In this document: piece by piece, positions 8,101 to 15,476 of the stretch | Layout of the letters: each line of letters begins with the position of its first letter | Position numbering within the stretch: position 1 is the stretch's first letter | Assembly: GCA_910584835.1 (NCBI GenBank) | Contig: CAJUEG010000004.1 | Coordinates: forward strand, 1-64,000 | DNA length: 64,000 bases | Direction of reading: 5' to 3' | Origin: an uncultured Oscillospiraceae bacterium | GTDB lineage: Bacteria > Bacillota > Clostridia > Oscillospirales > Oscillospiraceae | Notes under the pieces: generated by a model | The model's database searches: none | Told to the model about the DNA's origin: nothing | Seen by the model: only the letters and a program-made list of their open reading frames with translations | Translations under genes and position numbers: made by a program

Positions 8101-8497
8101 CATTTCCCTTGACTTTTTCCCGCCGGGCTGCAGCCTAAGGGCGGATTGATTTTCAGAGGTGCGGCATAGGCTGTCGGTGCAGCAAAAGCCTTCCCCGTGT
8201 TCCTGATAATCTTCGCCCTTATCGTGCCCCCCGCCCTCTGCGGCTATTACGAGGCCAGCGGCGAGGTGTACTGCGACATGGGCCTGCTGCCCGAGCCTGT
8301 CACCTCCAAGCTGAAAAGCGGCAGCTGGCTGCTGGCCGGCGGCGCCATGGATCAGCTCATCGACGGCTCCTCCCGGCTGTACGACGGGCTGTGCACTCTG
8401 CTGGACAGCTCCAGGGAACTGGCAGCCGGTATCGACAAGCTGGCCGCCGCCCTTGGCGGCGGCCTTCCTGCCGGATGCCGATCCATCCGGCATTTGG
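8101..8497 (+). pseudogene. Remnant of a YhgE/Pip-like membrane protein
   Basis: Between purD and the end of the polyferredoxin gene lies an open plus-strand stretch, about 8170-8465, without a proper start. It reads FLIIFALIVPPALCGYYEAS (a membrane helix) and then GSSRLYDGLCTLLDSSRELA followed by AGIDKLAAAL. The repeating DGLxxLxxxSxELxxGIxxL pattern is like the heptad region of YhgE/Pip-type membrane proteins. After AAALGG the frame continues antisense to the next gene and loses sense. I read it as an internal fragment left after deletion. No clear terminator for purD was found, only a weak stem around 8122-8146. Confidence 0.5.
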
Positions 8498-9328
8498 TTA
8501 TCTCTTTGCGGAGAAGCGGAGGCACTTTTCCGGGCAGGCGTCCACGCATTGCCCGCATCGGATGCACTCCGCAGAGCGGGAGATCTCCTGCCTGGAAAGG
8601 GCCAGCGGGCAGGCCCTCTCGCATGCCCCGCAGGATGTACACAGATCCCTCTCCCAGTGGATTTGTACCAGGCTGAACCGGTTGAACCAGCCGTAGACCG
8701 CCCCCAGCGGGCACAGGTACTGGCAGAACGGCCGGTAAATTTTTATGGAGAGCAGCACAACGCCCAGCAGAACTCCCAGCTTCCAAAGGAACAGCCCGCC
8801 GGCCTGACTGCGCAGGCCCTCATTTGCGCTGAGCAGGGGGATCGCACCGAACAGGGTGCCGGAGGGACATAGATACTTGCAGAACGCCGGAACCTTTGCC
8901 AGCCCCCCGAACAAAAACAGGGAGCCGGCGCACACCAGGAAAACCAGCACCGCATACTTCCCATACTTCAGCACGTGATGACAGGGCAGCCGCTTTTTCT
9001 TTTTGAAAACGGGAATTTTGTGCAGAAGGTCCTGCACCAGTCCAAAGGGGCACAGCCAGCCGCAGACAAATCGCCCCAGCAGACTCCCGAACAGGAAGAA
9101 AAAGCCCAGCGCGGCGAAGGGGATCTGGAAGCCCTTTTGGTTGAGCAGCGCCTGCAGCGCCCCAATCGGGCACGCGGCAATGGCCCCGGGGCAGGAGTAG
9201 CAGTTCAGCCCCGGCACACAGGCGTATTTCAGGCTCCCACGGTAGATTTTTCCGTTTAAAAAACCGTACATGTAGCCATTTGTCACAATGGTAAACAGCA
9301 GCTGTACCGTCAGTCGAAGTCTCTTCAT
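8498..9328 (-). CDS. NapH-like 4Fe-4S polyferredoxin, membrane
   Basis: 276 aa with about five membrane helices and six cysteine clusters: CYSCPGAIAACPIGA near residue 43, CGWLCPFG, CKYLCPSG and CQYLCPLG at membrane boundaries, then two classical ferredoxin motifs CTSCGACERACP and CIRCGQCVDACP near the C terminus. This is the NapH/CcoG-type electron-transfer family. It probably passes electrons across the membrane to the thiol/CXXC partners encoded just upstream (TlpA-like and CD1871A-type), 3 nt after the latter's stop. Confidence 0.85.
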   Translation of the reverse strand: MKRLRLTVQLLFTIVTNGYMYGFLNGKIYRGSLKYACVPGLNCYSCPGAIAACPIGALQALLNQKGFQIPFAALGFFFLFGSLLGRFVCGWLCPFGLVQDLLHKIPVFKKKKRLPCHHVLKYGKYAVLVFLVCAGSLFLFGGLAKVPAFCKYLCPSGTLFGAIPLLSANEGLRSQAGGLFLWKLGVLLGVVLLSIKIYRPFCQYLCPLGAVYGWFNRFSLVQIHWERDLCTSCGACERACPLALSRQEISRSAECIRCGQCVDACPEKCLRFSAKR

Positions 9329-9331
9329 CGC

Positions 9332-9484
9332 TCACCCGATTCCAATACACTCCAGGCAGATCATTACCGCCTTTTTCCAGATCACGGCAAGCTGCCCCTG
9401 GGCCGCACCGATTCCCAGCAGGAAAATCCCCGCAAGCGCCCCCGCCGCCCAGGCGTACCGCCTACCGCTCTTCCAAAAGCGCAT
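9332..9484 (-). CDS. CD1871A-family CXXC micropeptide
   Basis: A 50-aa frame not long enough for routine calling. One membrane helix (YAWAAGALAGIFLLGIGAA) is followed by QGQLAVIWKKAVMICLECIG and a final IG; the C-terminal KAxxICLECIGIG is the hallmark of the CD1871A family of CXXC membrane micropeptides. The start ATG overlaps the 3' end of the TlpA-like gene by 23 bp, and the stop is 3 nt before the polyferredoxin start. The three genes make a compact redox operon. The paired cysteines presumably relay electrons or disulfides between the partners (inference from context). Confidence 0.85.
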   Translation of the reverse strand: MRFWKSGRRYAWAAGALAGIFLLGIGAAQGQLAVIWKKAVMICLECIGIG

Positions 9485-10040
9485 TGATTTTCTCCTCCCA
9501 CGCCGTTTTTTTCATCGCCCCTACCACGGTGTCTAAAACGGTCCCGTTCTCATCAATAAAAAAGGTGGTCGGCACCGCGTTCACGTCTGTGAGCAGCGCA
9601 TAATAGACGGATTCGTTCAGAAGCAGGTGGGTATAATTGGCCCCCGTCTGCTGCACCAGGCCTTCCGCGAGGGATTGATCCTCCCCCTCCAGCACGTCGC
9701 TGATGATGCCGATGATCTGGAATTCTTCCCCGTCATACTCCGCCGCCAATTCACCCAGTTCCGGCATCTCGCTCAGGCAGGGATTGCAGTATGTCGCCCA
9801 CACGTTCACCATCGTGAGCTTTGACTGAGAGAAGATGTCCGACGAAACGGCGCCGCCCTCCAGGTCCGTCCCCTCAAACGAGATTGCATCCGCGGACGGT
9901 TCAGAGGGCGCCGCGCTCGCCGCTTCCGGCCCGGAAGCGTCTCCTGCCGGTTCGCCGGCAGGGTCCTTGGCGCAGCCGCTGAGCAGAAGCACCGACAGCA
10001 CCAATACCAATATTATCCCGAATATCCTTGATTTGCGCAT
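9462..10040 (-). CDS. TlpA-like thiol-disulfide lipoprotein
   Basis: 192 aa. Signal peptide with lipobox LLSGC (Cys23), a low-complexity Ala/Ser/Pro/Glu linker (residues ~25-52), then a thioredoxin-fold domain with WATYCNPC (Cys85, Cys88) and the cis-Pro loop AVPTTFFID. It is anchored outside the membrane and would reduce or oxidise extracytoplasmic disulfides, fed by the polyferredoxin downstream. The start at 10040 is chosen for GGAGGAATTTTAT directly upstream; a start 15 nt further out has no site. Confidence 0.9.
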   Translation of the reverse strand: MRKSRIFGIILVLVLSVLLLSGCAKDPAGEPAGDASGPEAASAAPSEPSADAISFEGTDLEGGAVSSDIFSQSKLTMVNVWATYCNPCLSEMPELGELAAEYDGEEFQIIGIISDVLEGEDQSLAEGLVQQTGANYTHLLLNESVYYALLTDVNAVPTTFFIDENGTVLDTVVGAMKKTAWEEKINALLEER

Positions 10041-10453
10041 ATAAAATTCCTCCATTTTGCAGCGGTCTGAACGCCTGTATTCACAGCTTCAAGCGGCCGT
10101 CCGATTGCGGGCCTTCCCGGTCTCGTCCCGCACGCCGGCGGCGGGGAGCGTCTTTGCGATATTATAGCCCACCCGGCGGCAATAATCAAGAAAAAACGGA
10201 GCGCAGGGCATAAAGCCCTGCGCTCCGCTTCCCCGCCGCACTCAAAGCGGCCTCCCCTGCCGCCCGCTGATTTTCAGTTCCATCCCCCTGCGCTCCCGCT
10301 CGGTGATAAGCCCCTTCTCATACAGAATCCGATTGCAGCAGTCCAGCCAGAGGAAGCTGGCCGGGGAGGCCGCGGCGCGGGCCGGCAAAGAGATCATCGG
10401 CGTCATGCTGGGGCCTTTTGGCGCTCAGCATTGAGCGATAGGGCATGTGTAAA
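10041..10453. other. Intergenic stretch with gene fragments
   Basis: No intact gene. On the minus strand, from about 10360 down to a stop at 10242-10244, a frame without start reads FLWLDCCNRILYEKGLITER followed by ERRGMELKISGRQGRPL, directly before a terminator; it looks like the end of a small gene. On the plus strand 10356-10435 reads AARAGKEIIGVMLGPFGAQH and a stop, another orphan tail. The rest (10041-10140) is the leader of the TlpA-like operon without a convincing promoter. Confidence 0.4.
10191..10227 (-). terminator. Rho-independent terminator
   Basis: Arms at 10197-10209 and 10215-10227 form a GC-rich hairpin (GGAGCGCAGGGC paired with GCCCTGCGCTCC, loop ATAAA). Six A on the plus strand at 10191-10196 give six U on the minus-strand RNA. 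It ends the transcript that carries the small orphan tail at about 10242-10360. Confidence 0.75.
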
Positions 10454-10494
10454 AACAGGGGGAGGGCCGCCCAGACGGGTGGTCCTCCCCCTGT
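10451..10494 (-). terminator. Terminator of the spore protein gene
   Basis: Inverted repeat with arms at 10454-10465 and 10483-10494 (AACAGGGGGAGG / CCTCCCCCTGTT). Five A at 10451-10455 on the plus strand supply the U tract for minus-strand transcripts. It lies about 30 nt after the small acid-soluble protein stop. Confidence 0.75.
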
Positions 10495-10525
10495 TCCGAA
10501 TTCCTCCGGACAGACCCGGAACGGA

Positions 10526-10729
10526 TTACTTCAGGCCGTTCTCGTAGGCCTCGATCATTTTCTTGACCATCTGGCCGCCCACGGAACCGGCCTGCTTGCT
10601 GGTCAGGTCGCCGTTGTAGCCCTGCTTCAGGTTGACGCCGACCTCGTTGGCCGCCTCCATCTTGAACTTGTCCATAGCCTCGCGGGCGCCGGGCACCACC
10701 AGACGGTTGGAATTATTGGTGTTAGACAT
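10526..10729 (-). CDS. Alpha/beta-type small acid-soluble spore protein
   Basis: 67 aa. RLVVPGAREAMDKFKMEAAN and LTSKQAGSVGGQMVKKMI are the two conserved blocks of alpha/beta SASPs, which coat DNA in the spore core and are degraded at germination by Gpr (cleavage region KMEAANEVGV). The start MSNTNNSN at 10729 follows AAGGAG with normal spacing; 17 extra codons upstream have no site. A sigma-G-like promoter precedes it. It shows that the organism forms spores. Confidence 0.95.
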   Translation of the reverse strand: MSNTNNSNRLVVPGAREAMDKFKMEAANEVGVNLKQGYNGDLTSKQAGSVGGQMVKKMIEAYENGLK

Positions 10730-10779
10730 ATCCGTATTCTCCTTTTGAATCTTTGTTTGTTGGATCGGGAATCCGAGCA

Positions 10780-10808
10780 TAGTTTGAACCGTCCCGGTTT
10801 TTATATGC
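10780..10808 (-). promoter_or_regulatory. Sigma-G-like promoter of the SASP gene
   Basis: On the minus strand GCATA (10804-10808) is followed after 17 nt by CAAACTA (10780-10786), close to the forespore consensus GNATR-N17/18-CATNNTA. Transcription would start about 45 nt before the SASP start codon. Assignment rests on motif and gene function. Confidence 0.5.
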
Positions 10809-10879
10809 GGCGCGGCTCCTGGTAAGTTTAGGCTTACGCAGACATGAAGAACAACGCGATCTGTCTTACATCTCTATTT

Positions 10880-11353
10880 TTATCTTCCGCCCTCCTCCAC
10901 GTCGTCCAGCCGCTCCCGCCTTCTCTTGTAAATGGCGCGGCCAAGCTCCAGCAGGCCAAAGCACGCGCCAAAGGCGGCGGCCATGAGCAGCGCAATCCTC
11001 CCTGCCAGATCGGGAGCTATCGGTTTATGCAGCACCAAAATCGACCTGACCGCAAAAACGGCGCCCAGCGCCAGCGTGGCCCCTCCGCTGAATGCGGCGC
11101 TTGTTTTTGCAGACGGCCTGTAATTTTGCGCCCACAGCCCGTTTTTCAGGCAGGAAACCGCAATGCAGCCGCCGGCGATCAGCAGCACCGCCATCTCTCC
11201 GGCGATCTCCCGAAAGCTGGTGCCTATCAGCGCCTGAATCACCACCGCGGCGCACAGCGCCCAAAACGCGATCCAAAAGCTGTATCCCTCCAGCTTCAGC
11301 AGCTGCAGTTTTTGCATTTCATCCATCTTATAGCTTTCCTTTTTATCGTTCAT
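10880..11353 (-). CDS. DUF6773-like four-helix membrane protein
   Basis: 157 aa. A short charged N terminus (MNDKKESYKMDEMQKLQLLK) is followed by four predicted membrane helices in two pairs (residues ~28-70 and ~86-135), then a basic tail RAIYKRRRERLDD. This resembles DUF6773 proteins, which commonly sit next to a small XRE regulator, as here: its start overlaps the regulator's 3' end by 11 bp. AGGAGAATAACG precedes the ATG. Function unknown; a membrane effector controlled by the regulator is plausible. Confidence 0.7.
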   Translation of the reverse strand: MNDKKESYKMDEMQKLQLLKLEGYSFWIAFWALCAAVVIQALIGTSFREIAGEMAVLLIAGGCIAVSCLKNGLWAQNYRPSAKTSAAFSGGATLALGAVFAVRSILVLHKPIAPDLAGRIALLMAAAFGACFGLLELGRAIYKRRRERLDDVEEGGR

Positions 11354-11555
11354 CGTTATTCTCCTCTCCAAACAGCTCGTCTAAAGTTTTCCCCAGCACC
11401 CTGCAGATTGTGCGGCAAAGTTTGATGGTGGGATTATAATTCCCCTGCTCAATGGCGTTCATGGTCTGCCGCGACACGCCTACCGCCTCTGCCAGCGCCT
11501 TTTGCGTCATGTCCAGCTCCGCCCTGGCGGCTTTGATTTTGACGTTTCGGGACAT
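11343..11555 (-). CDS. Small XRE-family transcriptional regulator
   Basis: 70 aa, essentially one Cro/CI helix-turn-helix: KAARAELDMTQKALAEAVGV then SRQTMNAIEQGNYNPTIKL, ending LDELFGEENNDER. This is the YgzD-like type that pairs with membrane proteins. GGAGG at about 11564-11568 fixes the start. An AT-rich minus-strand region with TTGACA (plus-strand TGTCAA at 11599-11604) may be its promoter. It overlaps the DUF6773-like gene and probably controls it. Confidence 0.88.
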   Translation of the reverse strand: MSRNVKIKAARAELDMTQKALAEAVGVSRQTMNAIEQGNYNPTIKLCRTICRVLGKTLDELFGEENNDER

Positions 11556-11698
11556 CTGCACCACCTCCACCTTTAAGTTATCATATATTTTAATTTTTGT
11601 CAAGTATATATTACATTCAGGTGGAAGAAATGTGGAGCCCGAGCCGCCCAGGGCGGCGCCGGCCTCCGCATTGCCTTATCCCAGCCTATTGTCCTCCC

Positions 11699-12616
11699 TC
11701 AGAAAATGCTCAGGAACAGCTCCTGGCTCAGCCGCTCCAGCAGCCGGATGCCCGCCACGCTGTTCCCCTTGCGGTCCAGAGCGGGCCCGAAGATTCCGAT
11801 GCCCATCCGGGTGGGGACCACGGCCATGATGCCGCCCCCCACGCCGCTCTTGGCCGGCACGCCCACCCGCAGGGCGAACTCCCCCGACCCGTCGTACATC
11901 CCGCAGGTCATCAGCACCGCGTTGACATACCGGGACATGGCGGCGGGGAAAACGCGCTCGTTGGATGCGGGCAGCCGCCCGCGGTTGGACAGCACCGCCC
12001 CGATGTGGGCCAGCGCCCGGCAGTCCGCCTGGATGGAACAGGCCCGGAAGTAGCAGTCCAGCACCTCCTCCACGTCGTCCTCCAGCAGCCCGTGGGACTT
12101 GAGCAGATAGGCCAGCGCACGGTTTTTGCTGCCGTGGCTCTTTTCCGACTGGTATACCGCCTCGTCCACGCCGATCTCCCCATCCCCGGCCAGCCGCCGG
12201 GTCAGCTCCAGCAGCCGCTGGAACCGTTCCTCGTAGCTGCGCCCGCGGATCAGGCTGCACATGACGATGGCCCCCATGTTCACCATGGGATTGATATTCC
12301 CGCTGTCCAGCGCCTGATCCCCCGCGTTGATGGCGTCAAAGGGCTTGCCTGTGGCCTCCACCCCCACCCGGCGGGTCACAAACTCCGCCCCGTTGTCCAG
12401 CAGGGCCTGGAGCAGCAAAATGGGCTTGACCACGCTCTGGATGGTGAACGGCCTGCGGCAGTCCCCCGCCCAGGCGTGCTTCCCCTCGCTGCCGATCACA
12501 TAAATCCCCAATGCGTCCGGGTCCCCTTTGGCCAGCTCCGGGATGTAGTCCGCCACCCGTCCCCGGCTGGTAAAGGGCCGGCACTCCTCCAGCAGCCGCT
12601 CCAGCAGTTCCTCCAT
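11699..12616 (-). CDS. glsA: Glutaminase A
   Basis: 305 aa, usual length for bacterial GlsA of the serine-dependent beta-lactamase-like fold, which hydrolyses glutamine to glutamate and ammonia. RRPFTIQSVVKP holds the catalytic Ser-x-x-Lys; NPMVNMGAIVM and the C-terminal GVPAKSGVGGGI are conserved blocks. Single gene with its own promoter facing away from the GntR gene. It could supply ammonia, perhaps also to the PurF that lacks a nucleophile (speculation). Confidence 0.95.
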   Translation of the reverse strand: MEELLERLLEECRPFTSRGRVADYIPELAKGDPDALGIYVIGSEGKHAWAGDCRRPFTIQSVVKPILLLQALLDNGAEFVTRRVGVEATGKPFDAINAGDQALDSGNINPMVNMGAIVMCSLIRGRSYEERFQRLLELTRRLAGDGEIGVDEAVYQSEKSHGSKNRALAYLLKSHGLLEDDVEEVLDCYFRACSIQADCRALAHIGAVLSNRGRLPASNERVFPAAMSRYVNAVLMTCGMYDGSGEFALRVGVPAKSGVGGGIMAVVPTRMGIGIFGPALDRKGNSVAGIRLLERLSQELFLSIF

Positions 12617-12670
12617 GTCCTCTCCCCCGCTTCACTCCGGCGCAAACCCCGCCGGGTCCAATTTGAGCCA

Positions 12671-12699
12671 ATTATACCATTGTGCCGGGCAGAAATCCA
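12671..12699 (-). promoter_or_regulatory. glsA promoter
   Basis: Minus-strand TGGATT (12694-12699), 17-nt spacer, TATAAT (12671-12676) preceded by TGG, an extended -10. The element lies 55 nt before the glutaminase start codon. Confidence 0.6.
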
Positions 12700-12768
12700 G
12701 GCTCAACGCCCTGGTTTTTTTTACAAGTAAAATTTTTCTCTTCTTTTCTGCCGAAAAAGGAAAACTGA

Positions 12769-12797
12769 TTGTAATTTGCTCAAGAAGGCATTATAAT
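12769..12797 (+). promoter_or_regulatory. Promoter of the GntR-family gene
   Basis: TTGTAA (12769-12774), 17-nt spacer, TATAAT (12792-12797), a good sigma-A match, 68 nt before the TTG start of the regulator and back to back with the glsA promoter. Confidence 0.65.
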
Positions 12798-12865
12798 AGT
12801 AGAGAAAACAGCTTCGCCGGCAAGGAGTTCTCTCCTGCGGGCCATACTGGAAAGGGGTTGTCCGT

Positions 12866-13564
12866 TTGTTTACTGAGGTGAGGCAGACCAATAAGCCGCT
12901 GCCGGTTCTGGTTGCGGATGAGATCACCAAGCTGGTGGTGGACGGCGTGTTCAAGCCCGGTGACCGGCTGCCCAGCGAGTACGAGCTGGCCCAGCGCCTG
13001 GGCGTGGGGCGCAGCACCGTGCGGGAGGCCACGAAGCTGCTGGTAAGCCAAAACATCCTGGAAATCCACCGGGGCAACGGCACCTTTGTGTGCCAGCAGA
13101 CCGGGGTGGCGGAGGACCCTCTGGGGCTGAAATTCATCCAGGACAAGAAAAAGCTGGGCCTGGACCTGTGTGAGATTCGCTTTATGATCGAGCCCCAGAT
13201 CGCCATGCTGGCCGCGCGCAACGCCACTCCGGAGGAGATTGACCGCATTCAGGCCCTGTGCGACCAGGTGCGGGACATGATCTACGCGGGGGAAAATTAC
13301 GGCGAGAAGGACCGGGAGCTGCACACCCTGATCGCCTCGTGCACCCGCAACAGCGTCATCCCCAACCTGATCCCTATTTTGAACGAGGCCATCCCGCTCT
13401 TTATCGACATCACCCGCCAGTCCATGAAAATGGAGACCATCCAGACCCACCAGGCGGTGGTGGACGCCATCCGCGCCCGGGACGGCCAGGCCGCCTACAA
13501 CGCCATGTGGCAGCATCTGGAAGACAATAAACGCAGCATTGAGGCCATCCCGGACCAGCCCTAG
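12866..13564 (+). CDS. FadR-subfamily GntR regulator
   Basis: 232 aa. N-terminal winged helix (residues ~14-75: GDRLPSEYELAQRLGVGRST then VREATKLL, RGNGTFV) and an all-helical FCD effector domain (DLCEIRFMIEPQIAMLAA, ENYGEKDRELHTLIA with likely metal/ligand His, THQAVVDAIRARDGQAA). The start is TTG at 12866, with AAAGGGG at 12851-12857. It lies just upstream of, and in line with, the sugar-acid operon, whose promoter carries a perfect dyad; it very likely represses that operon until a sugar acid binds. Confidence 0.88.
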   Translation: MFTEVRQTNKPLPVLVADEITKLVVDGVFKPGDRLPSEYELAQRLGVGRSTVREATKLLVSQNILEIHRGNGTFVCQQTGVAEDPLGLKFIQDKKKLGLDLCEIRFMIEPQIAMLAARNATPEEIDRIQALCDQVRDMIYAGENYGEKDRELHTLIASCTRNSVIPNLIPILNEAIPLFIDITRQSMKMETIQTHQAVVDAIRARDGQAAYNAMWQHLEDNKRSIEAIPDQP

Positions 13565-13658
13565 GGCACGGGATGGTCTTTCCTATTCCGTCTATTTTAC
13601 ATTATCCACAAAAATTTGACTTTTATTTTGTAACTATATCAAAAAATGATTGGGAGGG

Positions 13659-13687
13659 TTGACTTTTATTGTATGAGTTGCTATACT
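13659..13687 (+). promoter_or_regulatory. Promoter of the sugar-acid operon
   Basis: TTGACT (13659-13664), exactly 17 nt, TATACT (13682-13687). A dyad ATGAGT-N6-ACTCAT (13673-13690) overlaps the -10, and a second, perfect dyad follows at once. Confidence 0.75.
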
Positions 13688-13691
13688 CATT

Positions 13692-13710
13692 TCAGACATA
13701 AGATGTCTGA
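13692..13710 (+). promoter_or_regulatory. Putative GntR operator over the start site
   Basis: TCAGACATAAGATGTCTGA is a perfect 8-bp inverted repeat with a 3-nt centre, placed at the expected transcription start of the promoter at 13659-13687. A third half-site (ATGTCAGA) follows at about 13717-13724. The position predicts repression by the neighbouring GntR protein. Confidence 0.6.
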
Positions 13711-13744
13711 TGTGATATGTCAGATAATGCGGAGGAGATTGCAT

Positions 13745-15463
13745 ATGTATCGAAGTGAAGCTGTGCGGGCGCAGGCGCCGGAGATGGACCCGCTGCGTTT
13801 GGGCATGGGCTGGCGGCTGGAGGATCTGGAAAAGCCCCAGGTCCTGGTGGAGAGCACCTTCGGCGACAGCCACCCCGGCAGCGCCCATCTTCTGGAGCTG
13901 GTGGAGCTGGCCCGCCGGGGCGCGGACGAGGCCGGGGCCAAGGCCGCGCGGTATTTCGTCACCGACATCTGCGACGGCCAGGCCCAGGGCCACGACGGCA
14001 TCAACTACTCCCTGGCCAGCCGGGACATGATCGCCGGCATGGTGGAGCTGCACAACAACGCCACCCCCTTTGACGCCGGCGTGTTCATCGCCAGCTGCGA
14101 CAAGGGCCTGCCGGGGATGCTCATGGGGATCGGCCGCACCAACCTGGGGGCGGTGGTGGTCACCGGGGGCGTGATGGAGGCGGGCCCCGGCCTGCTCACC
14201 CTGGAGCAGATCGGGGCGTACAGCGCCCAGTGCCAGCGGGGGGAGATCAGCCAGGATCAGTTCACCTACTACAAGCACAACGCCTGCCCCTCCTGCGGGG
14301 CGTGCAGCTTCATGGGGACGGCGGGCACCATGCAGGTGATGAGCGAAGCGCTGGGGCTGGCCCTTCCGGGCAGCGCCCTGCTGCCCGCCACCTGCCAGGA
14401 GCTGCGGGACATGGCCTACCGGGCCGGGCGCCAGGCGGCGGAGCTGGCCCGGGCCGGGGTCACCGCCCGGGATATCGTCACCAAGCAGAGCTTTGAAAAC
14501 GCCATTATAGTCCACGCCGCCATCTCCGGCTCCACCAACGCCATTCTGCACCTGCCCGCCATCGCCCACGAGTTCGGCGTGAGGCTGGACGCGGACGACT
14601 TTGAGCGCATTCACAAAAACGCCCGCTACATCCTGGACGTGCGCCCGGCGGGGCGGTGGCCGTCGGAATATGTGTACTACGCGGGGGGCGTCCCCGCCAT
14701 CATGGAGGAGCTGCGGGGCATCCTCCACCTGGACGCCATGACCGTCACCGGCAAAACCCTGGGCGAAAACCTTAATGAACTGCGCACAAGTGGGTATTAT
14801 GACAAGTGCGCCGCCCTGCTGGAAAAGACCGGGCTGTCCAAGCGGGACATCATCCGTCCCTACGACGACCCCATCGGCAGCCAGGGCACCATCGCCATTC
14901 TGCGGGGCAACCTGGCCCCGGAGGGGGCGGTGGTCAAGCACTCGGCGGTGCCGGAGGAGATGCACCGGGCCGTTTTGCGGGCCAGGCCCTTTGACTGCGA
15001 GGAGGACGCCATCGCGGCGGTGCTGGCCCGGAAAATCCAGCCCGGGGACGCGGTGTTCATCCGCTATGAGGGCCCCAAGGGCAGCGGCATGCCCGAGATG
15101 TTCTACACCACCGAGGCCATCTCCTCCGACGAGGAGCTGGGCCGGAGCATCGCCCTCATCACCGACGGCCGGTTCTCCGGCGCCTCCAAGGGCCCTGTCA
15201 TCGGCCACGTCTCCCCCGAGGCGGCGGAGGGCGGCCCCATCGCCCTGGTGGAGGAGGACGACCTGATCGAAATCGACATACCCGCCCGGGTGCTCGCCAT
15301 CGTAGGGACCGGGGGCGTGCGGCGCACGCCGGAGGAGATCGAGTCCATTCTGCTCCAGCGGCGGACGGCCTGGATTCCCAAGCCCCGGCGGTATCCCTCC
15401 GGCGTGCTGAAGATCTACGCCCAGCACGCGGTGGGGCCCATGAAGGGCGGCTATATGGAATGA
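13745..15463 (+). CDS. IlvD/Edd-family sugar-acid dehydratase
   Basis: 572 aa Fe-S dehydratase. CDGQAQGHDGINYSL (residues ~77-91), IASCDKGLPGMLMG, and NACPSCGACSFMGTAGTMQ supply the cluster cysteines typical of the IlvD/Edd family; the C-terminal ITDGRFSGASKGPVIGH is also diagnostic. The operon has no branched-chain biosynthetic genes but a GntP permease, an oxidoreductase and isomerases, so an aldonate or hexonate is the likely substrate, giving a 2-keto-3-deoxy sugar acid. GGAGGAG about 8 nt before the ATG at 13745 fixes the start. Confidence 0.85.
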   Translation: MYRSEAVRAQAPEMDPLRLGMGWRLEDLEKPQVLVESTFGDSHPGSAHLLELVELARRGADEAGAKAARYFVTDICDGQAQGHDGINYSLASRDMIAGMVELHNNATPFDAGVFIASCDKGLPGMLMGIGRTNLGAVVVTGGVMEAGPGLLTLEQIGAYSAQCQRGEISQDQFTYYKHNACPSCGACSFMGTAGTMQVMSEALGLALPGSALLPATCQELRDMAYRAGRQAAELARAGVTARDIVTKQSFENAIIVHAAISGSTNAILHLPAIAHEFGVRLDADDFERIHKNARYILDVRPAGRWPSEYVYYAGGVPAIMEELRGILHLDAMTVTGKTLGENLNELRTSGYYDKCAALLEKTGLSKRDIIRPYDDPIGSQGTIAILRGNLAPEGAVVKHSAVPEEMHRAVLRARPFDCEEDAIAAVLARKIQPGDAVFIRYEGPKGSGMPEMFYTTEAISSDEELGRSIALITDGRFSGASKGPVIGHVSPEAAEGGPIALVEEDDLIEIDIPARVLAIVGTGGVRRTPEEIESILLQRRTAWIPKPRRYPSGVLKIYAQHAVGPMKGGYME

Positions 15464-15476
15464 GGAGGGCTGAACC

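Noticed and set aside
11644..11657. GCCGCCC/GGGCGGC stem after glsA as terminator
   Set aside because: Short stem and no U run on the minus strand.
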